Part shown: in pieces, positions 17,061 through 25,521 of the stretch
Layout of the letters: each line of letters begins with the position of its first letter
How positions within the stretch are numbered: position 1 is the first letter of the stretch
Origin: JACDHG01 sp963815295
Lineage (GTDB): Bacteria > Actinomycetota > Actinomycetes > Propionibacteriales > Nocardioidaceae
Length of the DNA: 64,000 nucleotides
Direction of reading: 5' to 3'
NCBI GenBank assembly: GCA_963815295.1
Contig: CAWFFZ010000003.1
Span: 124,001-188,000, forward strand
Position numbers and translations under genes: made by a program
The notes under the pieces: model-generated
Seen by the model: the letters and a program-made list of their open reading frames with translations, nothing else
Databases searched by the model: none
Told to the model about the DNA's origin: nothing

Positions 17061-18544
17061 TCGGGGGGCTGGAACTGCTGGTCGGCTTGCCACTCGCCGG
17101 TGCGCTCGTCGTGCTGTTGCTGGCCGACCGTGACCAGTTGGCAGTGCAGGTCGGCCTCGGGGTCGGGACCATCACGATGGGCCTGTCGATCTGGCCGTGG
17201 GTTGCGGCGGTGACGACCTCGTCGACGTACGCGGTCGAGAGCGACGCGCGTTGGATCGCTCCGCTCGACGTGCGTTGGCACCTCGGAGTCGATGCGCTCT
17301 CCGCGCCGCTTGTTGTCATGACGACCTTGCTGACTTGGTGCTGCCTGGTGGCGCTGCTTCGTCGCGCGCCCTCCTACGGGTTCCGGCCCGGGCTGGTGGC
17401 GCTGGTGCTTGTCATCGAGGCGGGCAGCATCGGGACGTTCACGGCTCTGGACCTGGTTCTGTTCTTCGTCTTCTTCGAGCTGGTGCTGATCCCGATGTGG
17501 TTCGTCATCGCCGAGTGGGGAGACGACCATGACCCGGTGGGCAGACGGCAAGCGGCGTCACGCTTCCTCGTCGTTACCGTCACTGGGTCGGCAATCATGC
17601 TGCTCGGCTTCCTGCTGGTCCATGCCGAGACCGGCACGTTCGATCTCGTCGCCCTTCGCTCCGCCGCGGCCGGAATCGACACCAATACCCAGGTGGTGAT
17701 CGCGGTTCTCTTCGTCGTCGGGCTCGGCGCCAAAGTGCCGATGTGGCCGTTGCACTTCTGGCTGCCCGATGCGCACAGCAAGGCGCCGACGGTCGGATCC
17801 GTCCTCCTCGCAGGGGTCCTGCTGAAACTCGGAACGTATGGCCTGTTGCGTTTCCTGTATGACGTGGTGCCTGCCGGCGCTGAGCGGGTCGCTCCGTTTC
17901 TCGGTGGTCTCGGTGTGGTGGGCATCGTCTACGGTGCACTGGCCTGTCTCGCCCAGCGCGATCTCAAACGGCTGATCGCATACTCGAGCGTTGGCCACAT
18001 GGGCTTTGTACTGTTGGCCATCTCGACGATGACGCCGGCGGGCGCGCTGGCCGCGAACTACGCGAACGTGGCACACGGCGTGATCACCGGCCTGCTCTTC
18101 TTCGTCGTCGGCGGCGTCAAGGACCGCATCGGCACGGCCGATCTCGAGTCGATCGGGCGGGCTCTCTATGCCCGGGCGCCACATCTGGCGGCTGTGTTCT
18201 CCTTCGCCGCCCTGGCGAGCCTTGGGCTGCCCGGCCTTGGCGGCTTCTGGGGCGAGATGCTGGCCATGCGGGCCGCCTACGCGCCCGACCCGTCGCTGCC
18301 TCAGACGACGTACCTGGTGTTCATGGTGGTCGCCGGCATTGGCGCGGTGTTGACCACGCTGTACTTCGTCGTCGCGATCAGGCGCGTCTGTCAGGGCATT
18401 GCTGAGCAGGACGCAGTCCCCGATGTCACCGACGACGAGTGGGTGGCTTGGAGTCCTCTCGTCGCGGTGACCGTGGTGCTCGGGCTCGTGCCAGTGCTGA
18501 TGTTGTGGTCCGCCTCACCCGGGTTGACGGCAGGTGGGCCATGA
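17057..18544 (+). CDS. nuoM: NADH-quinone oxidoreductase subunit M (second copy)
   Basis: Antiporter-like pump subunit of 495 residues. FFVFFELVLIPMWFVIAEWG holds the channel Glu; VPMWPLHFWLPDAHSKAPTV is the NuoM signature (KAPT form); RDLKRLIAYSSVGHMGFV follows. The GTG start overlaps nuoL and the stop overlaps nuoN (ATGA), so the operon stays tightly coupled to its end. Confidence 0.95.
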   Translation: MIGGLELLVGLPLAGALVVLLLADRDQLAVQVGLGVGTITMGLSIWPWVAAVTTSSTYAVESDARWIAPLDVRWHLGVDALSAPLVVMTTLLTWCCLVALLRRAPSYGFRPGLVALVLVIEAGSIGTFTALDLVLFFVFFELVLIPMWFVIAEWGDDHDPVGRRQAASRFLVVTVTGSAIMLLGFLLVHAETGTFDLVALRSAAAGIDTNTQVVIAVLFVVGLGAKVPMWPLHFWLPDAHSKAPTVGSVLLAGVLLKLGTYGLLRFLYDVVPAGAERVAPFLGGLGVVGIVYGALACLAQRDLKRLIAYSSVGHMGFVLLAISTMTPAGALAANYANVAHGVITGLLFFVVGGVKDRIGTADLESIGRALYARAPHLAAVFSFAALASLGLPGLGGFWGEMLAMRAAYAPDPSLPQTTYLVFMVVAGIGAVLTTLYFVVAIRRVCQGIAEQDAVPDVTDDEWVAWSPLVAVTVVLGLVPVLMLWSASPGLTAGGP

Positions 18545-20055
18545 CTCAGGCCATCGACTGGTTCGCCATCGCGGCGCCGCTGTGCTTGGTCGGGGGCGCT
18601 CTGGTCGCGCTGCTCGGGGATGCGTTTCTGCCACGGTGGTCGATGTGGCTGCCCGCAGCGGCATCGGTCGGCGCGCTGGGTGCCGCACTCGCGTTCACGA
18701 TTGCACTGCGCGACGAGGCGGGGGATGGAGCGCGGGTCGCGTTCTGCCTACCGGGCGAGCCGGGGCAGCCGGGCGCCTGCTCGTGGGTCGTCGACTCGGC
18801 GACGACGGTGTGGTGGATCGTCATCGTGGGTGCGACCGCGCTGGTCGTCCTCATGCTGCGGCAGGGCGTCACCTCAGGCGACATACCGCCGGGGGAGCTG
18901 CACTTCCTGCTGCTGTGCAGCGCAACGGGCGCACTCGTCGTCGCGGCCTCTGGTGACCTGATCACGCTGCTCATCGGGATGGAGACCGTCTCGCTGCCGG
19001 CGTTCGCTCTCGTCGGGCTACGGCGACATGACAGGCATGGCGCCGAAGCCGCGCTCAAGTTCTTCATCGCATCGGTGGTGGCTACGGCCTTCACGCTGCT
19101 GGGGATCTCGATGGTCTACGGCGCCACGGGCTCGGTCGCAGCAGGTCCGGTCGCGGCTGCCGCGGCGGTAGGCGGCGATCTGGCCGCCGTGTTGGCCATG
19201 GGCATGATCCTGACCGTCGTCGGGCTTGCCTTCAAGGTGGCTGCCGTGCCGTTCCAAGCGTGGGTGCCTGACACGTACGTCGGAGCCCCGATCCCGATCG
19301 CGGCCTACCTTTCCGTTGTGAGCAAGGCGGCCGGCCTTGCCGGGATAGTTGTGGTGCTGTTCCGCTTCTTCGGCCCGCTCGTCGACACCTGGAGCCCCAT
19401 CGTCGCTGTCGTCGCGGCAGTCACGATGACGCTTGGCAACCTAGCCGCGCTCCGGCAACGGCACGCTGTCCGGCTGCTGGCCTGGTCGTCCGTCGCGCAG
19501 GCCGGCTACCTACTCGTTCCGATCGCTGCCGGCGGCAGCGACGTCGACGTCGCCGCACTCCAGGCGTACGTCGCGATGTACGCCATCGTCAACCTCAGCG
19601 CCTTCGGGGTTGCGGCAGCTGCCGGAGCCTGGGGCGCTGTCACGGTGGACGATTTCACTGGCCTGGTGCGCACTCACCCATGGCTGGGTGCCGGCCTGGG
19701 GTTTGCACTGCTCTGTCTCGCTGGCTTGCCACCCGGTGTGGTGGGGCTCGTGGCCAAGGTCGTGATCTTCACCAGCGCGGTCGAGGGAGACCTGATGTGG
19801 CTCGCGATCGTGATGGCAGTCAACGTAGCCATCGGCCTCGTGTACTACCTCCGTTTCCTGGTCGCTCTCCTGCAGCCCGTTCCCGAAGGGTCCGTCGAAG
19901 CGGGTGAGGGTGGTGTGCCGTCCGGTGCGGGCGTCGTCGTGGTGCGGCCGCCCGACGTTCCCTGGTCGACCGAGTTCGCCGTCGGCGTGACCCTGGCCGC
20001 GGCGGTGGTCCTGTCGGTGTTCCCGGGAATCTTGTTCGGCCCCATCTTCAGCTGA
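18541..20055 (+). CDS. nuoN: NADH-quinone oxidoreductase subunit N (second copy)
   Basis: Last gene of the second nuo operon, 504 residues. LLIGMETVSLPAFALVGLRR carries the channel Glu; FKVAAVPFQAWVPDTYVGAP is the NuoN form of the lysine region. ATG at 18541 overlaps the nuoM stop (ATGA); frames extending further upstream lie inside nuoM and are not family-like. A Cys pair near residues 77-86 sits in a periplasmic loop. The gene converges on the unknown at 20116 with a 60-base gap and no obvious hairpin. Confidence 0.95.
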   Translation: MTQAIDWFAIAAPLCLVGGALVALLGDAFLPRWSMWLPAAASVGALGAALAFTIALRDEAGDGARVAFCLPGEPGQPGACSWVVDSATTVWWIVIVGATALVVLMLRQGVTSGDIPPGELHFLLLCSATGALVVAASGDLITLLIGMETVSLPAFALVGLRRHDRHGAEAALKFFIASVVATAFTLLGISMVYGATGSVAAGPVAAAAAVGGDLAAVLAMGMILTVVGLAFKVAAVPFQAWVPDTYVGAPIPIAAYLSVVSKAAGLAGIVVVLFRFFGPLVDTWSPIVAVVAAVTMTLGNLAALRQRHAVRLLAWSSVAQAGYLLVPIAAGGSDVDVAALQAYVAMYAIVNLSAFGVAAAAGAWGAVTVDDFTGLVRTHPWLGAGLGFALLCLAGLPPGVVGLVAKVVIFTSAVEGDLMWLAIVMAVNVAIGLVYYLRFLVALLQPVPEGSVEAGEGGVPSGAGVVVVRPPDVPWSTEFAVGVTLAAAVVLSVFPGILFGPIFS

Positions 20056-20115
20056 GTTGACCTGGCTAGTGCACAGCGTTGCAGCGGCCTGGAGCGCTGG
20101 GTGGTATCAGCCGCC

Positions 20116-21060
20116 TTATCGGGCGTCGAGGATGACGCGGCGCAGTATCCAGATCTGGTCCTTCATGTCATCGGGGCAGCTTCCACTGAGCCACGCGACT
20201 GCCAGCTTGGGCGAGTCAGTTGCCATGAATGGACTGTCGATCAGAGACGGTCGCCAGGTCGAGCTATCCCCGGCTTCGCACTCGTAGCCGCCATCGACGT
20301 CGATCCGCAGCTCGCTGTCCTCCAACGAGTACCGCCCCTCCACCCCTCGCTCGACGTCGAGCAAGGCCAGGCCCTCCGGGTCTGCGACGAACGAACCGTC
20401 GCGCTCGAAGCGCCAGACCAAGATGTCGAGCGAGCGCTGGTCCCCGAAGGCCTGCTCGACCACCCACACGCCGCCCACCAGATCCTGCATGCGAGGCACC
20501 GGCTGGGCCGAACACCTGACCGCGAGGTAGTCCAGGAGGCTCTGGTCCGCTCCGGTCGGCAAGGGGATCTCTTGCTCGTGTTCACCCTCAGAGGTACGGA
20601 CGGTCAGGCGCAGCGATCCCAACGTCCGGGGTGTTTCGTAGCCGCAGTGCGCCGGCGCACCGAAGCGCACAGACCTCCAGACACCGGGCAGCAAGGTGGC
20701 TTGCTCGACCGCCACCAGGTCACTCTCGAGGTTGTCGAAGTGAAACCCGCTGACCTGGACGGTCTCGACACCGCCGTTGAGTAGCAGGACCGCGAATGCT
20801 GGCCCGCTCACGTCTGGCAAGGACACCTGCTCGATGACGCCAGCGACCACCGTCGGCTCGGCTCCTGCCCGGTCTGCGTCCTCACCCACCAGTCCAACGC
20901 CAACAAGCCCGCCTATCAGCAACCCAGAGGCAAGCCCCACGGACAGCATGACGAGCCTGGGTCGGCTCAGCCACCAAGGCGTCCTTGCCGGGCCTTCCTG
21001 CTCCACCGGCTCGAAGGACACCTCCTCGTGGCGCCCGTCAGCTGGGTTCCATCCGCTCAC
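20116..21060 (-). CDS. single-span membrane-anchored protein of unknown function
   Basis: A 314-residue protein with a ~35-residue acidic/polar cytoplasmic start, one span at about residues 36-58 (rich in Leu, Gly and Val) and a long extracytoplasmic part. That part has six cysteines or so (CGYE, RCSAQ, YECEAGD, SGSCPDD) and two modules: about residues 70-180, and a 110-residue C-terminal module (GVWVVEQAF..., LVWRFERDGSFVADPEG) that looks like a lipocalin-type beta-barrel fold. I do not recognise a family. GTG start at 21060. Neighbours give no functional hint. Confidence 0.7.
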   Translation of the reverse strand: MSGWNPADGRHEEVSFEPVEQEGPARTPWWLSRPRLVMLSVGLASGLLIGGLVGVGLVGEDADRAGAEPTVVAGVIEQVSLPDVSGPAFAVLLLNGGVETVQVSGFHFDNLESDLVAVEQATLLPGVWRSVRFGAPAHCGYETPRTLGSLRLTVRTSEGEHEQEIPLPTGADQSLLDYLAVRCSAQPVPRMQDLVGGVWVVEQAFGDQRSLDILVWRFERDGSFVADPEGLALLDVERGVEGRYSLEDSELRIDVDGGYECEAGDSSTWRPSLIDSPFMATDSPKLAVAWLSGSCPDDMKDQIWILRRVILDAR

Positions 21061-21151
21061 GCGCTCACCGTAATCCCGAGCACCCGATCACTCCCGCGCA
21101 TCGAAATCCCGAGAAGCCGGCTTAGCTGGCCACTGCCGAGGATTGTGAGCG

Positions 21152-21295
21152 CTAGAGGACACCCGTCCACATGATGACGTCGCCGCCACCACCACCGCGG
21201 CCGCCATCGTTGAAACCGAAGTCATTGCCCTTGTGGAGCAGTCCGAAGGTGCCCAGGACAAGCATGAGGCTGACGCACATCAGCAGGACGAGCAA
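21152..21295 (-). CDS. possible small single-span protein, 47 residues
   Basis: A short frame read on the minus strand gives a hydrophobic helix (LVLLMCVSLMLVLGTFGLL), then HKGNDFGFNDGG and a glycine run, ending DVIMWTGVL. The only start in frame is TTG at 21295, with GAAGGGA about 6 bases before it; an in-frame stop lies shortly upstream. The hydrophobic-then-Gly-rich pattern is typical of small actinobacterial membrane proteins. It is too short for certainty. Confidence 0.42.
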   Translation of the reverse strand: MLVLLMCVSLMLVLGTFGLLHKGNDFGFNDGGRGGGGGDVIMWTGVL

Positions 21296-21404
21296 GGCGG
21301 TCCCTTCGGTGGCACTAGTCGCGGGGGGTCTGTCCTACAGTCTGACGGGCCTGCGCGTCGGGGCTTCCCTAGAAGTGCAGGTCAGAGGCGCGTAAGCCTC
21401 GGAT

Positions 21405-21899
21405 TCAGCGGTAGTTGGTGAACTGCACGGCGAAGTCGTAGTCCTGCGCCTTGACGAGCGCGATGACGTCCTGGAGGTCATCACGCTTCTTGCTCGTCAC
21501 GCGCAGCTCGTCACCCTGCACCTGCACTTTGACACCCTTGGGGCCCTCGTCGCGGATCAGCTTGGAGACCTTCTTGGCCTGCTCTTGGCTGATGCCTTCC
21601 TTCAGGTCGATGTCGATCTTGACGTCCTTGCCCGACGATCGGGGTTCGCCGATCTCGAGGATCTTGAGCGACTGGTGCCGCTTGATCAACTTCTCCTTCA
21701 GCACCTCGACGGCGGCCTTGGCCCGCTCGTCCGCGTTCGCCGTGACGAGGATCGAGGCCTCGCCATGCCACTCCACGTGGGCACCGGTGTTCTTGAAGTC
21801 GAATCGTTGGGAGAGTTCCTTGGCCGTCTGGTTCACCGCGTTGTCGACCTCTTGGCGGTCGAGTTTGCTCACGATGTCGAATGACGAGTCGCCTGCCAT
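21405..21899 (-). CDS. yajQ: YajQ-family (DUF520) nucleotide-binding protein
   Basis: A 164-residue member of the UPF0234/YajQ family, which in other bacteria binds cyclic-di-GMP or RNA. The family start SFDIVSKLDRQEVDNAVNQT, the block LSQRFDFKNTGAHVEW and the end DYDFAVQFTNYR are all present. Length is standard. A strong AGGAGGGA lies before ATG 21899. Placed just upstream of, and divergent from, tRNA-Tyr. Its role in this organism is unknown. Confidence 0.95.
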   Translation of the reverse strand: MAGDSSFDIVSKLDRQEVDNAVNQTAKELSQRFDFKNTGAHVEWHGEASILVTANADERAKAAVEVLKEKLIKRHQSLKILEIGEPRSSGKDVKIDIDLKEGISQEQAKKVSKLIRDEGPKGVKVQVQGDELRVTSKKRDDLQDVIALVKAQDYDFAVQFTNYR

Positions 21900-22040
21900 G
21901 ACGTGGTCCCTCCTGTTCGCGCGCGCGCCATCGCCGGCGCTGTGTTGCTCAGCCTAGGGTGTGCAGACTCGTCCCAGCAGGTGGGCTATCGTGGTCGCTC
22001 GCCGTACCGCCCTGGCCAGACCGGGGCACGCGGTATTCAT

Positions 22041-22126
<86 letters not shown>

Positions 22127-22127
22127 T

Positions 22128-22157
22128 CGGCGCCCGGTCCCCGAGGAGCGGGCGCCG
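22128..22157 (+). terminator. hairpin after tRNA-Tyr
   Basis: Perfect 9-bp GC-only stem (22128-22136 with 22149-22157) with a 12-base loop, starting 2 bases after the tRNA CCA. No T run. Likely transcript end or processing hairpin for the tRNA. Confidence 0.55.
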
Positions 22158-22233
22158 ACGTACGTCGTCACCGTCCTCGCGAAGTGGCCGACACCGTGCT
22201 GGCTTGGGCGCAATTCAAGTCGGCCATTGCGGC

Positions 22234-23052
22234 TCATGCTGCGTTGACGGCGTCGCGCCACGCCAGCAGGTCGCGCAGCCGAGCCAGGTCATAATCAGGC
22301 CCGCTTGCGCTGATCGTGAACAGCCTGGTGCCGACGTCATACAGCTCCATCGCCCGCGTCTCCACGTCCACGTTCCCGGGGATGCTGGCTGACCGCTCGA
22401 TCTCCCCGGCGTCGCGGCCCTTCTTGGCGCACCACTCGTCGAGAACGGCGTGCTTGTGTGCAATGGCCTCACCGTTGCCGAACCCGTGCCAGATGTCGGC
22501 ATACTGAGCCACGAAGCGCAGCGTCTTCTTCTCTCCTCCGCCCCCGATCATGACCGGGACGTCGCGAGTCGGCGCGGGGTTGAGCAGGCCGAGTCGCTTC
22601 TTGATCCGCGGCAGCGACTCACCCAAATCGTCGAGACGGCTGCCGGCAGTCCCGAACTCGTACCCGTAGCTGTCGTAGTCCTTCTCGAACCACCCGGAGC
22701 CGATCCCCAAGATCAGTCGGCCACCGCTGATGTGATCAACGGTCCGGGCCATGTCGGCGAGAAGTTCGGGGTTGCGGTAGCTGTTGCACGTCACCAGCGC
22801 ACCGATCTCGACACGCTCGGTCGCCTCGGCCCAGGCGCCGAGCATGGTCCAGCACTCGAAGTGCCGGCCCTCGGGCTCGCCGCGCAACGGAAAGAAGTGG
22901 TCCCAGTTGAAGACCATGTCGACGCCGATCTCCTCGGCTTCGGCGACGGTCCGCCGGATGGCTGCGTAGTGGGCGTGCTGTTGCTGCAGCTGGAGTGCCA
23001 CGCGAACCGGTCGAGCGGCGTAAGGACGACCGCCGGAGAAATCAGAACTCAT
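22234..23052 (-). CDS. LLM-class, probably F420-dependent oxidoreductase
   Basis: Luciferase-like TIM-barrel flavin/F420 enzyme of 272 residues. Typical features: VDMVFNWDHFFPL near the N-terminus, LGAWAEATERVEIGALV, NPELLADMARTVDHISGGRL, LGIGSGWFEKDYDSYG and PVMIGGGGEKKTLRFVA. The NSYRNP cis-peptide region and the GSGW motif favour coenzyme F420, as in actinobacterial relatives, but FMN cannot be excluded. ATG at 23052 is chosen since sequence before it is low-complexity and enters the tRNA-Thr region. The substrate is unknown. Confidence 0.88.
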   Translation of the reverse strand: MSSDFSGGRPYAARPVRVALQLQQQHAHYAAIRRTVAEAEEIGVDMVFNWDHFFPLRGEPEGRHFECWTMLGAWAEATERVEIGALVTCNSYRNPELLADMARTVDHISGGRLILGIGSGWFEKDYDSYGYEFGTAGSRLDDLGESLPRIKKRLGLLNPAPTRDVPVMIGGGGEKKTLRFVAQYADIWHGFGNGEAIAHKHAVLDEWCAKKGRDAGEIERSASIPGNVDVETRAMELYDVGTRLFTISASGPDYDLARLRDLLAWRDAVNAA

Positions 23053-23165
23053 TCCCGCGACGCTAGTCTTGGCCCCCAAGCGTGACCGGCGCGAGAACGG
23101 TGCCTGAGAGCGCGAGGCTCGATTACCGCTCCGCTGCTGCTGCTGTGTATTCTCATACGTCGCTT

Positions 23166-23238
23166 GCCCCTTTAGCTCAGTCGGTAGAGCGTCTCCATGG
23201 TAAGGAGAAGGTCTACGGTTCGATTCCGTAAAGGGGCT
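23166..23238 (+). tRNA. tRNA-Thr (anticodon GGT)
   Basis: A 73-nt cloverleaf: acceptor GCCCCTT (23166-23172) pairs with AAGGGGC (23231-23237), discriminator T. Anticodon stem TCTCC/GGAGA closes the loop ATGGTAA, giving GGT. T loop TTCGATT. CCA is not encoded. Confidence 0.96.
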
Positions 23239-23288
23239 CTGGAATCGGTGGCTCACCTGAGGTGTTCAGGTGGGAGCCCGAGACCGGC

Positions 23289-23365
23289 GGCGGGGTAGCT
23301 CAGGTGGTCAGAGCACACGGCTCATAATCGTGGTGTCGCGGGTTCGAGTCCCGCCCCCGCTACCA
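23289..23365 (+). tRNA. tRNA-Met (anticodon CAT)
   Basis: Acceptor GGCGGGG (23289-23295) pairs with CCCCGCT (23355-23361), discriminator A, then CCA is encoded. Anticodon loop CTCATAA gives CAT. Lying between tRNA-Thr and rpmG, as in other actinobacteria, it is most likely elongator Met. An Ile tRNA with lysidine at the anticodon also reads CAT in DNA and cannot be formally excluded. Confidence 0.93.
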
Positions 23366-23448
23366 GCACCGCCGAGCACCCGTACGACGCTGGGCACCAC
23401 CGAGCACCACCAGCACAACCGCAGCAACACGACAGAGCGAGGCATCCC

Positions 23449-23619
23449 GTGGCCAGCAAGAGCAGCGACATCCGCCCCAAGATCACTATGGCGTGCACCG
23501 AGTGCAAAGAGCGCAACTACATCACCCGCAAGAACCGGCGAAACGACCCCGACCGGCTCGAGCTGAAGAAGTACTGCCCTCGTTGCCGCACCCATCGGGC
23601 CCACCGAGAGACCCGCTGA
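23449..23619 (+). CDS. rpmG: 50S ribosomal protein bL33, zinc-binding form
   Basis: A 56-residue protein starting MASKSSDIRPKITMACTEC with a GTG codon at 23449. It has two CxxC pairs (CTEC and CPRC), the zinc-ribbon (C+) form, as opposed to the zinc-free paralogue induced by zinc starvation in many actinobacteria. NYITRKNRRNDPDRLELKKY is family-typical. It follows tRNA-Thr and tRNA-Met, a conserved actinobacterial arrangement, and precedes hadA. Confidence 0.97.
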   Translation: MASKSSDIRPKITMACTECKERNYITRKNRRNDPDRLELKKYCPRCRTHRAHRETR

Positions 23620-23629
23620 TCCCAACGAC

Positions 23630-23674
23630 TCGTCCGACCGGGGGCGCTCAGACCCGACGCACCTCGTCGGACGA
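23630..23674 (+). repeat. inverted repeat between rpmG and hadA
   Basis: A perfect 9-bp inverted repeat (23630-23638 with 23666-23674, TCGTCCGAC arm) with a 27-base spacer, ending just before the hadA ribosome site. It may terminate rpmG or act as an operator for hadA; the sequence alone does not decide. Confidence 0.35.
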
Positions 23675-23688
23675 ACGTGGGAGACGGT

Positions 23689-24102
23689 ATGCCGCTAGAC
23701 CCAAGCCTCAAGGGCCGCACCTTCGCTCCGACGACGCCATACGCCGTGAGCCGAGAGAAGATAGCCGAGTTCACCTCAGCGATCGGCGCCGATCCCATCG
23801 ACGGTGGCGACACCGCACCGTTGACTTTTCCCATCGTCATCGCGTTTGGCGCCATGACGGCGCTGATGACCGACCCTGGCGTCGGGATCCAGCTCCACAA
23901 CATCGTCCATGGCGACCAGAGGTTCGAACAGACCCGCCCCATCAGGGCTGGGGACGAGCTGACGGCAACGCTGACCGTCGACACGCTGCGAGCCGGTGCC
24001 GGCATGGACATGATCGGCACCCGCACCGAGATCGCGACGGCCGACGGAGAGCCCGTCGCCACCGCGTTCGCCACTCTCGTCCACCGTGCGGGTGAGTCAT
24101 GA
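23689..24102 (+). CDS. hadA: MaoC-family (3R)-hydroxyacyl-ACP dehydratase, HadA-like subunit
   Basis: A 137-residue hot-dog-fold protein related to HadA/HadC, the partner subunit of the fatty-acid synthase II dehydratase in mycobacteria. It has the N-terminal MaoC block (LKGRTFAPTTPYAVSREKIA) and GDQRFEQTRPIRAGDELTAT. It lacks the catalytic Asp-His motif, as expected for the non-catalytic half of the heterodimer. ATG 23689 is preceded by GGGAGAC. The stop overlaps hadB (ATGA). Whether the pathway is a mycolate-type or ordinary fatty-acid route is not indicated. Confidence 0.88.
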   Translation: MPLDPSLKGRTFAPTTPYAVSREKIAEFTSAIGADPIDGGDTAPLTFPIVIAFGAMTALMTDPGVGIQLHNIVHGDQRFEQTRPIRAGDELTATLTVDTLRAGAGMDMIGTRTEIATADGEPVATAFATLVHRAGES

Positions 24103-24500
24103 GCTGGGAAGCGGGCCAGGTGCTCGACCAGCAGACGTACGTCGTCACCCGAGGTGACCTCGTCCGGTATGCCGGTGCCTCGGGCGACTTCAACCCGATC
24201 CACTGGAGCGACCGTGTCGCCACGTCGGTCGGGTTGCCGGGCGTGATCGCGCACGGCATGTACACGCTTGCCCTCGCGGGTCGTGCCGTGACCACGTGGG
24301 TCGATGATCCAGCCAGGGTCGTCACGCTGGGAGCCCGCTTCACCAAACCTGTGCCGGTGCCTGACGATGACGCTGGCACCGAGGTGTCTGTCGGCGGCGT
24401 CGTCAAGAGCGTCGACGACGGCATCGCGACCCTCGATCTCACCGTGACGAACGCCGACCAGAAGGTTCTCGGGATGGCCAAGGCAACGGTTCGGTGCTAA
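24099..24500 (+). CDS. hadB: MaoC-family (3R)-hydroxyacyl-ACP dehydratase, HadB-like catalytic subunit
   Basis: A 133-residue hot-dog protein containing the hydratase-2 motif YAGASGDFNPIHW, whose Asp and His are the catalytic pair. Further typical blocks are GLPGVIAHGMYTLALAGRAV and LGARFTKPVPVPDD. It overlaps hadA by 4 bases and would form the active heterodimer with it. The order rpmG-hadA-hadB-murB is the same as in many actinobacteria. Its stop lies within the first codons of murB. Confidence 0.92.
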   Translation: MSWEAGQVLDQQTYVVTRGDLVRYAGASGDFNPIHWSDRVATSVGLPGVIAHGMYTLALAGRAVTTWVDDPARVVTLGARFTKPVPVPDDDAGTEVSVGGVVKSVDDGIATLDLTVTNADQKVLGMAKATVRC

Positions 24501-25521
24501 GCCGTCCCGGCGAGCAGTTGGCCCACTGGACCACGTTGCGGCTCGGCGGCCCGGCGGCGAGTTTTGTCGATGCCAACAGCAGCGACGAGCTCAATGAGGC
24601 GGTGGCCGCCGCCGACAGTCGTGACGAGCCGTTCTGGTACTCGGCGGGGGCAGCAACCTCGTCATCGCCGACGCGGGCTTCGACGGGTTAGTCGTCCGAG
24701 TCGCCACTGCAGGCGTCCAGGTCGGCGGGGACGCCTGCGGGGGCGTCGAGGTGACCGTCGACGCTGGCGAGAACTGGGATGCGTTCGTGACCCGAGCGGT
24801 GCAGGAGGAGTGGATCGGAGTCGAGGCGCTGGCCGGCATCCCCGGCACTGTGGGCGCCGTACCGATCCAGAATGTCGGCGCCTATGGTCAGGAGGTGGCC
24901 GAGACAATCGCGTCCGTCCACGTCTTCGATCGGGTCGAGCGGCGGCCCCGCACCTTCTTCGCGGCCGACTGTGGCTTCGGCTACCGCACGAGCGTGTTCA
25001 AGCAAAACCCGGACCGGTATGTCGTCGGCACGGTCACGTTCCAGTTCCGCCCCGGCTCGCTCGGCGCCCCGATCCGGTACGCCGAGCTCGCCCGCACCCT
25101 TGGCGTGGCGGTGGGGCAGCGGGCCAGCTCCGCCGACATACGCGAGGCCGTCCTCGCGCTGCGTCACCGTAAGGGGATGGTGCTCGACGAGAGCGACCAC
25201 GACACGTGGAGCACGGGCTCTTTCTTCACCAACCCCTTCGTGAGTCATGAGCAGCTCCCCGACGGTGCGCCCTCGTGGGAACAGCCGGACGGCACCGTGA
25301 AGACGAGCGCTGCCTGGCTGATCGAGCACAGCGGGTTCGCCAGGGGCCATGGCAACGGCAACGTCCGCGTGTCGTCCAAGCACACCCTGGCCCTGACCAA
25401 CCGTGGCGGTGGATCGGCCGACGACGTGGTGGCGCTGGCGCGTGAGCTCCGTGACGGCGTTCGAGCGAAGTTCGGTATCGAGCTGCACCCGGAGCCGGTC
25501 CTCATCGGCTGCGAGCTCTGA
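24494..25521 (+). pseudogene. murB: UDP-N-acetylmuramate dehydrogenase (MurB), interrupted by an apparent one-base deletion
   Basis: FAD enzyme that reduces UDP-GlcNAc-enolpyruvate to UDP-MurNAc in peptidoglycan synthesis. The GTG start at 24494 overlaps hadB by 7 bases and encodes the MurB start (LAHWTTLRLGGPAASFVDA). The frame changes near 24633-24634: in frame two it runs into a stop at 24691, whereas one base back it reads LVLGGGSNLVIADAGFDG and on to the end. The downstream part keeps the active-site residues (YRTSVFKQNP, the Ser of GSFFTNPFV, the Glu of HPEPVLIG). Joined, the protein would be about 342 residues, normal length. As murB is normally essential, a base-call or assembly error is the likeliest cause; a real mutation with another murB copy elsewhere is possible. 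Confidence 0.85.

Noticed and set aside
21171..21395. 74-codon plus-strand frame
   Set aside because: Composition is Pro/Ser noise without a ribosome site; the minus-strand frame at 21152-21295 is more protein-like.
24630..24640. Programmed -1 frameshift in murB
   Set aside because: No slippery heptamer and no stimulating stem-loop; a missing base explains it more simply.
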